Part shown: piece by piece, positions 63,569 through 64,000 of the stretch
Position numbering within the stretch: position 1 is the stretch's first letter
How the letters are laid out: each line of letters starts with the position of its first letter
Assembly: GCF_003201285.1 (NCBI RefSeq)
Contig: NZ_QICS01000001.1
Span: 892,678-956,677 of the forward strand
Origin: Lachnotalea glycerini
GTDB lineage: Bacteria > Bacillota > Clostridia > Lachnospirales > Lachnospiraceae
Direction: 5' to 3'
Length of the DNA: 64,000 bases
Program-made: the position numbers and the translations under genes
The notes under the pieces: generated by a model
What the model saw: the letters and a program-made list of their open reading frames with translations, nothing else
Told to the model about the DNA's origin: nothing
Databases searched by the model: none

Positions 63569-64000
63569 TTAGGAAAGCATCTTATTATATTCCTGCCTAT
63601 ATTTACCCGGTGTAGTACCTACGTGTTTGCTAAAAAATCGAATAAAGTTTTGCGTATTCGTATATTTTAATGCCAATGCTATTTCAGCAATTGTTAAATT
63701 AGTCTCCTTAAGCATTATCTTTGCTTCACTGATTTTGTATTGTGCAACATAATCGGTAAACGTGATATTTTTTTCTAGTTTCATAATCTTCCATATATAG
63801 CTAGGATGAAATTTAAGCTTTTCAGCGCATTCTGTAAGTGAAATATCTCCTTTTGTTTCCTCAATCAGCCTTTGAACATGTGTCATGATTTCAGATGTCC
63901 TACTTGTTCTGTAGTTACTAAGCTCTTTAATAATTGGGGTAACAATTTTGTATTTATAAAAGCTAGTCATTTTGTTTAAATCATATATCTGATTAAAGCT
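63569..64000 (-). CDS. AraC family regulator, C-terminal part (partial)
   Basis: The frame is open to the right edge, so only the C-terminal 143 residues are visible. They hold two AraC-type helix-turn-helix motifs (SLTECAEKLKFHPSYIWKIM; TIAEIALALKYTNTQNFIRF) and the closing motif KHVGTTPGKYRQEY. The preceding helix (SEIMTHVQRLIEE) is typical of YesN-type response regulators, which control pectin and sugar operons. Its position upstream of the rhamnogalacturonan operon makes it the probable activator; the sensor kinase would lie outside the window. Confidence 0.9.
   Translation of the reverse strand, partial: SFNQIYDLNKMTSFYKYKIVTPIIKELSNYRTSRTSEIMTHVQRLIEETKGDISLTECAEKLKFHPSYIWKIMKLEKNITFTDYVAQYKISEAKIMLKETNLTIAEIALALKYTNTQNFIRFFSKHVGTTPGKYRQEYNKMLS

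Noticed and set aside
1-64000. Prophage, insertion sequences, rRNA or tRNA genes
   Set aside because: No transposase, integrase, phage structural protein, rRNA stretch or tRNA-like cloverleaf was noticed on either strand; the only mobile-looking item is the short dispersed repeat.

Overview
The window is a low-GC (roughly one third G+C) chromosomal stretch from an anaerobic Firmicute, most probably a clostridium of the Lachnospiraceae type. Pointers are the ylxM-ffh-rpsP-khpA operon, strong A/G-rich Shine-Dalgarno sites, frequent TTG/GTG starts, a probable Re-type citrate synthase, an H-NOX chemoreceptor with an oxygen-binding pocket, a rhamnogalacturonan-I utilisation cluster and many MATE and ABC exporters. 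I see no rRNA, tRNA, transposase, prophage or CRISPR array. All names come from reading the sequence; no database search was run.

Layout. 1-2.2 kb: secretion/ribosome operon on the minus strand. 2.2-9.8 kb: a DUF554 membrane protein, a glycosyltransferase-methyltransferase, a heterodimeric ABC exporter on the plus strand and a MATE pump. 9.8-13.4 kb: isocitrate dehydrogenase, GntR regulator and Re-citrate synthase, with a 36-bp palindromic operator over the promoter. 13.4-18.6 kb: a three-gene signalling operon (hybrid kinase with a GGDEF domain, an alpha/beta-hydrolase lacking its nucleophile, a receiver-HPt protein). 18.7-19.7 kb: mntP behind a yybP-ykoY manganese riboswitch. 19.8-23.7 kb: a second ABC exporter pair preceded by a promoter, a 28-codon leader peptide gene and an intrinsic terminator, which looks like ribosome-mediated attenuation. 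23.7-29.6 kb: a c-di-GMP phosphodiesterase, a GH51 arabinofuranosidase and the H-NOX chemoreceptor. 29.6-32.9 kb: cbiMNQO cobalt importer behind a cobalamin riboswitch. 33-36.6 kb: an iron-sulfur aldo/keto reductase, a MATE pump and a divergent LysR regulator. 36.6-42 kb: a secreted repeat-bearing GDPD protein and a dCache chemoreceptor. 42-48 kb: azlCD, a D,D-carboxypeptidase, a ZIP transporter, TspO, a Fur-controlled FeoB-associated peptide and a CarD-like regulator. 48-53.5 kb: a polar amino acid ABC importer, a PucR regulator and a class III aminotransferase. 53.7-64 kb: manA, a MATE pump and a rhamnogalacturonan operon (two permeases, binding protein, PL11 lyase, deacetylase) with the end of an AraC regulator.

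How the genes work together. Citrate synthase and isocitrate dehydrogenase suggest the oxidative half-TCA route to 2-oxoglutarate and glutamate. Five two-component, c-di-GMP or chemotaxis proteins in 30 kb suggest a motile organism. GH51 and PL11 with their importer suggest growth on pectin side chains. RNA-level control is unusually dense: two classical riboswitches, a leader-peptide attenuator, a possible leader terminator before the aminotransferase and a structured azlC leader.

Limits. Domain limits are approximate, starts were chosen by ribosome binding site, and RNA pairings were worked out by eye.
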